Positions 34,201 through 47,000 of a stretch of DNA of 64,000 nt are shown here, one piece after another. Under the pieces are notes generated by a model. The model saw only the letters and a program-made list of their open reading frames with translations, made no database searches and was not told the origin of the DNA. Positions within the stretch are counted from its first letter, which is position 1; every line of letters begins with the position of its first letter. This DNA comes from Paragonimus westermani (Eukaryota > Platyhelminthes > Trematoda > Plagiorchiida > Troglotrematidae), in the NCBI GenBank assembly GCA_008508345.1, contig QNGE01000130.1, positions 8,887 to 72,886 on the forward strand. Reading direction: 5' to 3'. A program made the translations under genes and the position numbers.

Positions 34201-37200
34201 CCACTATGGAATGTGCTCCCCGATACGTGTTTCAAGTGATCTCATCATTCTGAGTGCATCAGCACAAGCATATTCGTAAGTAATGTTAGACGTGACAATT
34301 GAGTCGTTAGGGCGCTTTCCCAATTTGTAAGGCGGCTACGTTATTTGGTTGAACAGTCTTAATTCTGCTGCGTTGTATGCAGCGCTAACGACACATTTTC
34401 GTCCCTATATGGCAATGCTGCGTATACGGGTTTGTGAGCCACTATTTCCAACATTGACCACTCCGACCTTACTTCAGCGCAGTTCGCAACAAAGCTTGCG
34501 GAGTAGCCACTGTGCACAGTCGTTTGACGGATAAAAACCTAGTCTTCGTCCATTGCCTCAGATGAGCAAATTCCCCAAATCCTACGGAATACGGTTCAAA
34601 AACATGGCCTTATCAAAATCAGTGACTCATTCTTATATCACATTTGTTTGAATTATTGTTCGTCTGTAAATCACGGTGTGTACCGTCGATGATATTGACG
34701 GAAATATCTCTGGAGAGTGCACCTTGTGTAACCTTACTTGCGACTTTTGGAGTAATTTGAGGATAATCATTTCTGTTTTGTGCATATGTATTCATTACTT
34801 TACTAATCGAATCGTGAATCACTGTCTGGATCAGCGATGCGCAATACTCCTGAATACGCCTTAAGATTAAGCATTAATATACGCATACAATAAATGCGGT
34901 TTGACTATCTATACTTGCGCAATAGCCCAAAAAACCGGTCATATTCACTTTTGCGACGGAAGACCGGATAACGGTTTGAACACTAGATGATGTGGACCAA
35001 TATAACTGCTTTTCCAATCATTCTAAATTAACTGTCTCCTCATCGAACCCAATGATAAATCCATTCCCGTAAGGACGGAAGTGACACTGAAGGGTTCCGA
35101 TTTTTAGCTCGTGAGATCAGAGTTTGGTACAAGAGGAAGAGAAGTGCAGCTGTTAATCAGGTGAAACTATGAAAAATGTCGAGAAAATTGCCACCGGGTC
35201 CACTTACTTGATTTAAACAGTGTCACACAGTTTCTATTCGGATCATCTTAATACGTCACGGAATACGATGCTGACGATTGCACTGATGCGAAAGTATACA
35301 TTTAATTTTAGATGTTAGTACACATGCAAGTGGAGAGTGTGGTTTCGCGGGTTCCGTTTAATTTTACACAGGACATGCATCGTCTCATGAATATGCATGA
35401 AAAGTCCCCACCCTTATTAACAGATGTGAACTCGCAACGCGTACGACTGTACCGGTTTGTGAACTGTGCACCAAAACAAGATTGATAGTCGCCATCAACG
35501 TCGGCCACTACTCTCCCTGAACACAAATGCTGAACGGCACATCTAGCTCACAAGCCTCGGCAGTTCAAGAACAACCAATCATAAGAAAGATTTAGTTAAC
35601 CAAGTACAGTCACAACCATGCTGTGCTGGATCACGCGCAACATAAGTCCTTTCAATCTACTTATGAAGTGAGCGGATTATAACTTCATGAACACGATGAA
35701 CAAAAGTATTCCATCAAGGAATTTGACTCCAAACGGCACGTCTGAAACCTCCATTTACTGTCAGAAACTACAAACAGACGCATTTACGACAAACGAAACA
35801 GTCGACCACGATCGTCGAACACAAAACAAATGAACCCATTTGAGTAATTATGCCTATGAAAGGGAAACTTACTCCAAGGAACTGATTAGACAACGCAGTA
35901 ATAAACTGCTGTAGAGTATCACTCAAATCCGGAGTATTTAATTCAACCTGTTCCAAGAACAGATAAGCAACTTTGAGCAACGAAGGTTGCAGGCATACAG
36001 GACCAATAGCCAGTAGCTATAAAAACGAATAAAATGAGAAAATGGTCGGGTTTTCGTGGGATTCTGATAAAGTTCAAGGATATTTAACAGACAGAATTCG
36101 TAGAACACATGTGCGCGAATGATAACTCGAATACTCAAAGTTCACGAGCTGAACTTATTTATCGATACGTCACTAACCAACGGAAACTAATTAATCTAGC
36201 TGTATATCAATTCAGTCCTCAGAAATATATTTGGATTCACAACCTCAAAAAAGCAATACGCAACAAAAATTACACTTTTGAGTGGATGTTTGTTTTGATG
36301 ACTAATGAGGCACCGAAGCTCATGATGCTCGTTCGTCAACTGTGTATATGGTAAACATTCGTCTGTAGCAAGGTCAGCATCAAATGAAAGCTAACGACTC
36401 AATCCGAACACAAAACTGTGCTACAGTCGCCTTAATCATTCTCACATTTGATCGCAACTTTCACAATTCAGACTGCCATCCCGGCCGATGTATTTCGGCG
36501 CAAATTGCGCGCTCAGTGGAATTCATCAGTAGGGCATAACTTTAATTGAGCAAGGAAGAGAACACCGGTAAATGAACTAATGACCAGCATGACCGTTTCA
36601 CAAGCGCCAGGGCTGCAGATCAATTTTTGGTCCTGCAGTGAACCGGCAAATAGGCTTCAATAAAACGTAACCTCAAGCATGTAATATCTTAACATGTCAT
36701 GCGATTGTTTGTTGGTAAATGATAATCGGTGTTCAAATTGGAATAACTAAAGCCCACGATTGATTACTACTAGTCAATAAAAAAGGATTCGGGATTTCCA
36801 CATGCCTGCTGATTTCTTACAGACGATCAGATAGTTTGAAAAATACTCACAAACGAGTGTCAACTAGCAGTTAGATGCAATGATTCGGTCACGCCCGAAG
36901 TGGTGACCAGTAGACTCGGTGCACAAGTTCTAAGGCTGGAGACTAACATGAGGTGTAGACAAAGCTGTCAACTAGAGTTCAGCTCTACTCAAAGTGAAAC
37001 ATTAAGCTAGTGGACTCTGTCGAAATAATCCGGCCGGGGAAATGTTTCGCAGTTATGAAGATTACAATCAAGTGTAAATGGTGTTCATTTTATGACAAAC
37101 AAAATGCCCGATAGCCATACAGTAAATGAAACGCGTGTGAAATCAAATAGGATGGAATAAACCTCCAATAGTAGGAAATTCTCCAGAACATAAATCCCAA

Positions 37201-40200
37201 AAGTCAAGGTTCAGTCTTCCGCAATTTATACAGATGATGACATACAAACTGCAGAGTATCAACTGAGGGGGAAGCAGTAGGGGAGTATTCGCCAAGCAGC
37301 ATTCTTACTGTTTTTCACCGTCCCAATTTACCAAAAGCCATTACTTTAACGATTTGTCAAGCAGACTTACCAAGTAAACAGCAGAAAAATGTGAAATATG
37401 ACGGTCCGTCATCTAACATAATAAATTTAGTCAGAAAATGGGGCAAGTGAACTCGTTCCAGGCAAACACTGTTACTTCAGTTGTCCCGATCATCATTAAT
37501 CTTACTTAACTGGGCTGCAATGAATACACCTGGTGGGTGGCACAGTAATTCTGCGAATAAGACCGAACGTAAAATGAAATAGACAGATTGTCAAAAATAC
37601 GGTCATTACAGAAAACAAATCAGACACAGGCCAACTGCAGACAAATCAGGGCACTCACCGTGGTCAAATGCTGTAACAAATGTGACGCGTGTCTGCTATA
37701 TCCTTCCAGCATGTAACATACCACACACTTTGCCCACTGATCTACGTCTTTGGGGAATGAACCGGAAGCATACTGTTTAAGGACCAATTCCAAATTAGCT
37801 AGGCGATAAGAATCGATTTGTGAAGCTGCTTGAGCCAAGGCGTTAGCTGCCTATGAGAAAGCAAAAATAAACAAGTAACAGTCAGTTACAATACAGTTAA
37901 AAGACCAACTTTTTGCCACGATCGACGGAAACATTCAAGTTCCCACCTGAAGACGTTCGCAAACGAAATTTGTTTCCAATGTATCAGAACTAATCCCAAA
38001 AGTGGGACAAGACCCGGCTCAAAAACGGTGTACAAACGATTACGTTGAGAAACGTAAGTTATGCTTATCCACAGACACTGAAGATAGGTGGAGAACGCTT
38101 GTAAGTAACAAAAGCCAACTGTATCGGTAATAAGACGATGCTCAACAAGTCATAGGCACCTGCTAACACATCACTTACAACCAAACGCACGTATAACATG
38201 CATCCTAACAAAACATCTGTAACAGGACTAGCTGACTGTTGAAGTCATGTAGAAGCACTCCAGGAAGCTTGCATACAAACCGAGGGAACTGAACTTTCAA
38301 CCGCGTGGTCAACAATTAGAATGGAAAAGAATGCGATTTCAATTCGAATTAACACGAAAATGATGAACCCAGTTATGCAATCGAAGTTATGAAATCGAGT
38401 ACAAATACAAGTGAAAAGAAGTTCTAGCGGGAATAAATGAGTTGCAACGTCAGTGGAAGATATAGGACACTGACCTGAATGCAAACGGGATTTTTTGGTC
38501 TCAGCGGGGTCTGTGTTGTCAGTTTGGGAATGATCGAAGCACCATGCACCACAGACTGAGGCGCAATCGGACCAGGGTGACTTAGGGCGCCGAAGACACC
38601 AGTTGGACAGTTACCTGGGAAACCGACACTGTCGGTTCGACATAAACGATTGGAACGCATTGATGAACCGATCGCGACGGATGAGTTGCGTACAGGCGAT
38701 AAGGCAACTGAAGTAGAGGCCCACGAACCCAGGGCTCTCGGAACTGCATAGGTTGCTGTGCATACACCTCGGCCAAGAAAACCACCTTGAAGAACACTAG
38801 GTTGCTCCGTTGTGGCGTCCACAGAAGGAGGGCACAAACCGTTTAAACTGATTGAAGGATCCTCATCCCAGGCTGTCAGCAGCATGGGCAACAGAGTCAA
38901 AATCATGATGGGGTAGCTTAATTGACTGGCCAAATTTGTCTTATCCGGTGGCACAACCAACGGATTTGAGAGAGCAGGAATCAGACAAACAAGAAGTTGA
39001 CAAGCTGGATCAACCAAATTGGGTGATGAGCAGCCCTGAAACGAAGAGAATCCGAAACCATCACTTACAAGGAGTGAAAAGCAGTACCAAAACCACTCCA
39101 TACAAGTAAAGGTGGTCGCGGCAAATGTTGATGATAAGGTTCAAACGTTAGTGGACAGATTGAAGCAACATACAGACTTGAAATTGCGAATTACCAAAAT
39201 CTTAGCTACATGTGTTATTTCGCATAACTTCCTAAAGTATCAGGTATACGAAATTAATGGTAATTTCCCACCTCAACAAGTAGAATTAAAGTAGGGATAT
39301 GCTGTATCAATCCACTGACCAGATAGCGGCCAATGAATTTGGTACAGACCAGAAATGTGTGCAGCTGTGGAAGTTTGAGGTGCAAAAAGTATCGGAGTAA
39401 GTGCATCCACAAGGATATGAGAAAATCTGATTTTAGAAAGAGCATGGTACAATGTGTGATGGATCGCCATGAATAAAACATCTGCACAGTAGAAAGCTCT
39501 GTACTTTAACTCCATGGATAGGAGAAAACATGCAACAAGGCACGATTAGGCAAGTCAGCATGGTGATATCAACCGGAAGCCTAATGCAGACTGCGTGTGA
39601 GAGCTGAATGGTATGAATGACAGAAGCAATGAAAACGGGGAAGAGGCCAATGATATCGAGTTGCACTTGGAATGATGTACATAAAAATGCGACCAACATA
39701 AAAAGTCCACAAGATCAAAACACAGTTCTACGGGTCAATAACTTGCTACTCAAGATTGAAAAATAATGTAGACATTAGAAGAGCACATGTAAACCAGTAA
39801 ACAAAATGCGGTCGGCCGTCTGAAATCTGTTCGTTTATCAATCAGCAGAATGTGAACGATACAAAGAAAGGTTAGTGAAGTACCATTGAATGTGGAATAC
39901 AACTGTGCTGGGAAAGTCTATTCCACCCAAAATTGTTCACTTATCGAGATTCATTTGAAAAACGTTCCGTGATTTTGAATTTTATCCTCTCGCACCATAA
40001 AATGCTGAAAGTTAATTTTTGCGCACGTTTTCTGATTCACCTTCAAGATGGGATTCTTCAGTACCAATCAGTAAGAACATTCTCAGCCGAAGGCAGGGAT
40101 ACGAATGACATCATCCAAAATTGACAAGTCGGTGTTCGGCCAATTGAACCACCATGATAAACCCATTACCACACTCCCAATACACTTGTCCGTATATGTT

Positions 40201-43200
40201 CACTAATCACCCTGTTGAACGCATCATGCACGCATTCAGGTAAATTACCGCTCTAAAATGTCGTACTCAACATGTAACAGGCTTCTGACAGTGATCCCCC
40301 TTGGACCCATATTTTAAAGACTAATGTGGAATACAAATGCGGCTATGCTTATTCGATCAACGCCTGGCATAGTGCTTGATACGGGAAGCCCAACACCCTC
40401 AATGGGTGCAACCCCGTCGGTGCCAACAATATACTATCTGGTTCATTGTTTGGCATGGCTCATGATGACGAACACTGCCACAACTATGCGATGCATTAAC
40501 AGGAATGATTGTTACATTATATACAGCACGCTGAGCAATCTATCCCGTCTTGACGCCGCCATACGATTTAAGGAATACACGGTATTACGGTGAAGATTTT
40601 CAGTTTCAAAACTTGCACAGCTTCACCCAACAGATGAATTACGAGTCAAGGACTATTCTCACACCAACCCATCTGTCCGACGTACTCCACAAGCCTCCAC
40701 TGTTTCAACTGGTGATTCGCAACAGCCAACATCATTTCTACTGTGCTATCAAGACTTCGATGTGTCCAGACACTTTGTTGTATTTTCTTTGTTATTCACG
40801 TATATTCGGTGAACTGTTGTTTACGTGACACGTGTATTTTTGTTGGCCTTCTGTACCTTCTGAGTTCTGGGTTTTGGATATCGCTACGGTTCGTACTTAC
40901 GTGCTCCGAAATTGTACATTGTATACTCGTGTGCTAGCCAGTTCTAAGTTTCGTAGGCCACGAGGGTCATAACAATTCGTTTGATAATTTGTTCAATGCA
41001 GCGTAAAAATCTACGAAACGGAAAATTCGTATAGGCAGTATGGAGATGACAAAATGTACTGTAAAGAGTACAGCTTTCGTCGTTTGTACTTAGTTAACTG
41101 TTCCCATTCCCATTTTTACGACGCGGGACGTTAGCGGTATCGTGGTATTGGTTCCTGTGGGTTGACTACCGCTAGGCTCGAGACGAACCTCAGATGATAA
41201 GTGGTTAGTATTATTACTACTGAATTATCACTTGCGGCGTGTGGAGGTTACATATAAACAGTGACTTCCATTGTGTTCACTAAGTAGTTTCCTACCTAAT
41301 AGTAGCAAACGCCACGAAATATTACACACACAGAAAAAAAGCATCAGCCTTTGAATACGCAGAAAGAATGAGAAAGCACTGATTAAAATGTTGTGTTCGG
41401 TTAAAATTGTGAGATTCCGTCGCGTTAATTACGTGTGACAATAGGGATCGTTTCTTTTAAGGTAGACGGTTGGTCCATTTTCACCAAATATACAGCTCTG
41501 AGCATTGCATAGATACACCTTGAAATAATCGACTGTTATTGACGAAACAGAGAGAGAGCAAGGTGGATCGCTCACCTTGATAGCCAAATTTAGAAGCCCC
41601 GGAAATGGTGGATTCAGTCTTGCCTGTGCTAAAATAGCTTCGGCGCGTCCAAACAAATTCAGTGTGGTGGAAGCGGTGGTTGCCGTAGCAGTACCCCAAT
41701 ACGGGGTGTCTTCACCTAACACACGTGGAACGAGGATGGTTAGTAGGCGCACACCGGCTATGTATTCATGTTCGAAATCCGATTCCAACAGGAAAATCCC
41801 TGTCCAAAATATCCCGCACAATAGGTCGGATTGTTCTTCAGCGGACAGACGACAGGCTGTTCGCTTGGTGATGGACACAGCGGTTTTTGACACAGATGAA
41901 CTGAACAAAATCAGAGAAGAAAAGTGGGAAAACAATAAACAGATGACCAGAACGACTGACAACCAATCAGCGAAGACAGTAATACACCGGTGGTTTACAT
42001 CGATGATTAATTGGTGCCCCAACAGACTTATCATCAAGAGCTATGTCGAACTGTAATTACAGAACCCTCTTGGTTCCATGCGGAACGTTCTACTGATGCA
42101 CGGCTTCAAAGTCCGTCTGGCACAAGAACCCCATCATTTCCAACCGAGCAACATTTACTACTACTATTAATAATGATATCATAACCGTTAACATTGTTAT
42201 TAGTGTGCATGAGTCTGAGTAACCATGAAACGACCAATGAATGGGCGACGAAAAGAAAGAAATCGAACACAACCTGGTATCAAAAGAGAAGGAAACGGTC
42301 TGCGTCAAGTTTACGGCTTACACAGTGTCGCAAACGAATGTGGTTTTCTTTTTTCAAAGGGTCTATCTTGTTAGTTGATGTCACGACGACAAACATAATG
42401 ACATTCCTCCAACTGGTTTTCGTTTGCTGCAATCCTCTGTCTAACGCCTACAGTCAGCGACAGTCTGTAGCCTTGTAACCCAGCCGGAGAGAATTAATGG
42501 AGACATCACAAATGCAAGTTCTTCAAACCGTTACGTCAATGCGCAGGCTATCCACATTAGAGGTTTCCAGAGAACGCAGGAAAGACGCAATGTGCTGAAC
42601 TGGATAATCAGAAGTAAATTGTGTTTGAGCTACCACAAACCGTGAAGTGATATTAATTTGTGCGAAACGATACCACTTATTCCTAATATACATCGTAGAA
42701 CCTCTTCTTTGTTGATGGAAAGCCGATGACCCACATCTCACCCTTGAGGCATGAGAAGGATGTCACGTTTGGGATTGGCCAACGCCAACTGAGCCTCGGC
42801 AATCAGTTACCAGATTTCTTTTCCAACCCGAGCATCGGTTGTGATACAGCTCCTGAAGCAAACAAAACTTTCGACTGAGTCCAGACCGCCAACTCTTGGG
42901 GAAAGTGCAGGCACAGATCTATGCTAACCCTAGACAGTGCGACCACACATATAGTGTTACTTCGATCGACATGCGGTTTAACGGGTTAGGCACAAGCAGT
43001 GAACAAGGCGATATGAATAGCACAAATCAAGTGGACGAAAAGGTTTGCACTACCGGTGGTAAGAATCTTTGGAGAATTTGTGCAGAAAATGACCGACAGC
43101 AAACATACGGTAGCTTCGCTGCATTCTGCGAAGAATGATGAAAAACTGCTATGAGTACGAATCCGACTGTGTACTGTCCATAGAATGGGCACATATTTAC

Positions 43201-44043
43201 CATGTAGCCTATCCATCAATAAGCCATGTTTATGATCTGTAAAATAATGATTTGCAAAGCAGTTAAGAACACATTCCTGCCGCAGTACCAGGAACGGCTC
43301 AGAACGAATACCCTTTTAATATTCGTACAATGATGGTTGGCACAACAAAAGATTCTCCATTGATTTGGTTTGAAGTACTCGGCGCTGACCACAGATTGCT
43401 ATGCACATAGGAACAGGGTTAAAATCACATAGATTCTTCCAGAAAATCAAGTGAAACGTGATTCTGCTTAAGAAACCCTGATGTCAGTGCTCACGTTTTG
43501 AAACTACAACGATGAACTCTACGGACATATCGCCAGATTCGACTTACTGACGAGTAACAGGATCCATGGGAATCGAAACTCCATTTGGAATGCAGAGTGA
43601 GACCGCGTGCGGTGATTTTACGTTCACATGTGACCGCAAACCACCCGAAGCTCCGCTGGGGTCCGCGGTGATCACATTGGCAGAAGTGGAGTGTCGTTGC
43701 GTTCGACGTCGATCCGACACGGCAACCAGGGCTTGGCTAGGATCCACATAGGGCCAACGGCCAGCAGAACGCGGAGACGTGGGTGCAGTCCTGGTCTGAC
43801 TCGGACTGGCTCGGCGTTTGAAAGCATGGTCCTGTGAAGGTTCACTTTTGGGTTGCAAGTGAGAAATCACAGCCTCCAAAGTGTAAAACAATTCGGTAAC
43901 ATATGCCTAATCAAAAAAGGAATCGGCAAATACAGATCCGGTGAAAAAAACAGAATTTCAGCAGCAGTTAAAGGATGACAACTAAAGAATACAGTAGGAC
44001 CGCAGTTCCAAGAAACTGTGGTAAGCGAGGTGTGCTAAGAAAA

Positions 44044-44082
<39 letters not shown>

Positions 44083-47000
44083 TCGACGGGATGAATCGCA
44101 TTCAGGTTTTGCAAGTTGCAATCTTACAAGAGACGGATGCGAATACAAGCCTCAGCTTTTTGTCATAAAAGATATAATCCCAGACTAAGTAATTGTTTTT
44201 AACACCCTCAATAAATAAGAATGCATTCAAGTGGCTACCCAGTGGTCAACACGGTTGCCTCATGATTGGAATGTCCGGAGTTCAAATCCCGGCCGTGGCA
44301 AGGATATGCACTACTGATGAGCTCTAATGAGAGCGAAACTCGAGTCTAGTGCTTCCTTTCGAAAGAGGCTGGCTGGAAAGTCTATCTGAATGCGAACGCT
44401 GCGATCAAATGTGAGTGATGGTCAACTTGAAAATAAACCAAATCCCCGACTACTCATCAGTAACCCTTTCTTTCACTACACCATTACGGTGAGCGGCAAC
44501 CAGAGTCACAGTAAGCTCTCATCAAGTTCATGGTCGGAATGATGAGTGAACTGGTGAATCGCCGGACTCCTGAACATGTAAAAAATATTTGGGTGACTGG
44601 ATAAGATCGCACCCAAACTAACAGGACCGACTAAATCGATCAACACAGTGAAGAAAATCGAACAATGAATTGACAATGTGCAAAATATGACTGGTGAAGA
44701 CATGCAGCTCTAGACAGACAGCCATACTAGTAGGGGTGTGATGAAACCGATCGGAGTAAATCGGTAAGCGACTGCGTCCTACGCCTCAGAGACGATATTT
44801 GGATGAATGGGACACACAATCAATGGCACACTTACGCTGTTAAATGTGTTCTGCTAACCGACTAGAGACGCTTTCTTTAGTGGACAGACGTAAGAATAAA
44901 AAACTGATTTCAGAACAACTTGTGGACAATCGGTATGTTGTTTTTTTGGTGCAGTTTCACTTTTGACACAGAAGTTGCTTCGGACCAGAAACGTCACGAA
45001 CGAAAAAATTACCGATTGTTCACAAGCTGTTCTGAAACTATGAATGCTCAATCGGATTTAAGCATAGTCCAGCTAACAAAAAACTAATTTTGTTCAGCTT
45101 TTGTTCAACCCAGATGTGAAGCTACTTGGCGTATCTGTGAAGATACAGGAAAATTATGGCCAAGCAACCGAATACGATGACAAACTCTAGCGACCTGATC
45201 TTGTAATATTTTGGAGAACCTAAAGAGAAATAGAGATAGACTTCGAATTTCAGGAACTCAGAAACAAACCAAATTCGCAACGCGCATACAGTATAAAATT
45301 ACCGACTGTTAGTAAACATAGGCCTACCATAAAGAAGCGAATTAGATGCACTGGTAAAGAGGTGTATACATATGGCAGTACTGAAACGAGTACGTGCCTG
45401 TAATTCCTCATTCATGTCGGACACCGTCTCACCAAGTCGTGCAAGCAGACGAGACAAACTTTGACGGTCTAAATGCGCACCAAGGATGCGGAAAATTTGC
45501 AGTGATCGGTTTGCATAATGTCTGTTTGCACATGACAAACCCATATTCAGCGCGGCTTGAGACAGGCGGGCAACTGTGCAATTGGATGAAGGATCATGAG
45601 TCTCCAGTTGACGTGACTGAAACTGATGAATGGATGAGTAGCCATGTAGTGGATTGCAACTGCATTGAAGGCAATGCTCTACATCTTCCGGTTCGGAATG
45701 GACCAAGGCTAAAATACGAGCCACCACGCGTACGAGGCGACCCAGCGGAGAGTTGTTCAACTGCCGCTGGTTGATTTCACCGGCCGCATCCGCTTCCCGC
45801 TCGACTGCGCGGTGATAACAAAGTGGCGAATAGTAGAAACGCGAGCGCTGGACGTCGTAATCCTCACATGTCCAGACAGCCTGACCAGCGCTGTGGATAA
45901 ACATGGAAAGTAGATGGAAAAACAGGAATAACAGTCTATCTAATGAATTTACCGTCCCATTAGGGGGAGTATCATAGTTAGGAGCAATTTTCCTCAAAAT
46001 TCCGTAATTGCGTTGTTTGCCGTTGCTTGACCTAGAGATGACACTGCCGCTTCTAATAAAAACGGACTGACAGAAGTAGAGTCGTGAACTAACGTCGAGT
46101 AAGAATGTATTCGGAAGCTCTCGAGGAGTGTACATTCTAACAACATGACACGACAAAGATTTGTGGTTTGCAATCGAAACATCCAAACAAGCATACAGGA
46201 CATTGTAGTTTTAGGTAAACGGATGTGGAATGTGAAGGATGGATGAAGATTGAGCGCAAATAATTAGAAGCATCCAACCATAAGCACACCAAGAAAAGAA
46301 TAATAATGGGTTTAAAATTGCGTTTAGTCCGGTGTTTTGAGAGGCCATTCTCGACTTATGTCATATAGAAACTCGTTGGCCATTGGCTGCGAAGAATGTC
46401 CTGTTCGATCCAGCGTACATTCGCAATGAAAACAACCATTTTCTAGGATTCCACATTCTCCAACATATGACCACGAAGAGAGTGAACTCGAGGTAGCCAT
46501 TTCTTAACGAGACTGACTTCTGACAGCCAACCCATCGAGGTGTCAAGCTTGGGTTACCATGACTGCTCCTGTCTAAGTTAAGGCCACTTGACAGTGCCGG
46601 ATCCCACGTGATCTGATTTTACATCCACAGTCGAAAACCAAATGGCTTAAAAGTTGAAATAATGATATGCTGAGCCTTATCTTGATTACTGTATGGTGAT
46701 CAAGATGGGGTCTGTGATGAACAGCTTAATGGCGATCACATCAATGAGCCAACATCCAATTCTCATTTGCAACCTGAGTGACTTCCCTTCAAGATGCATT
46801 AAGAAAACAAAACGCCCACTATATAGTATATCTACAAGAAATAACGGTAACGACCGTTTTTTGTGGCTGTCGTCACACATCAGACATCCTCACGTGTGAC
46901 AGCAACTGTGTGTTTCCGGTGAATTTTGAAACCTAAACACATTCTACTAATAGCACTACATTTTGCGACCTTATGATACCATCTAGAATCTGAAGACACA

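Noticed and set aside
38171..38201. GTAAGT preceded by an AG 26 bases upstream in a Furry intron
   Set aside because: Length 26 would break the frame between two phase-0 exons.
40324..40937. Overlapping plus-strand frames in a Furry intron
   Set aside because: Three different frames overlap here, none with splice support or recognised motifs.
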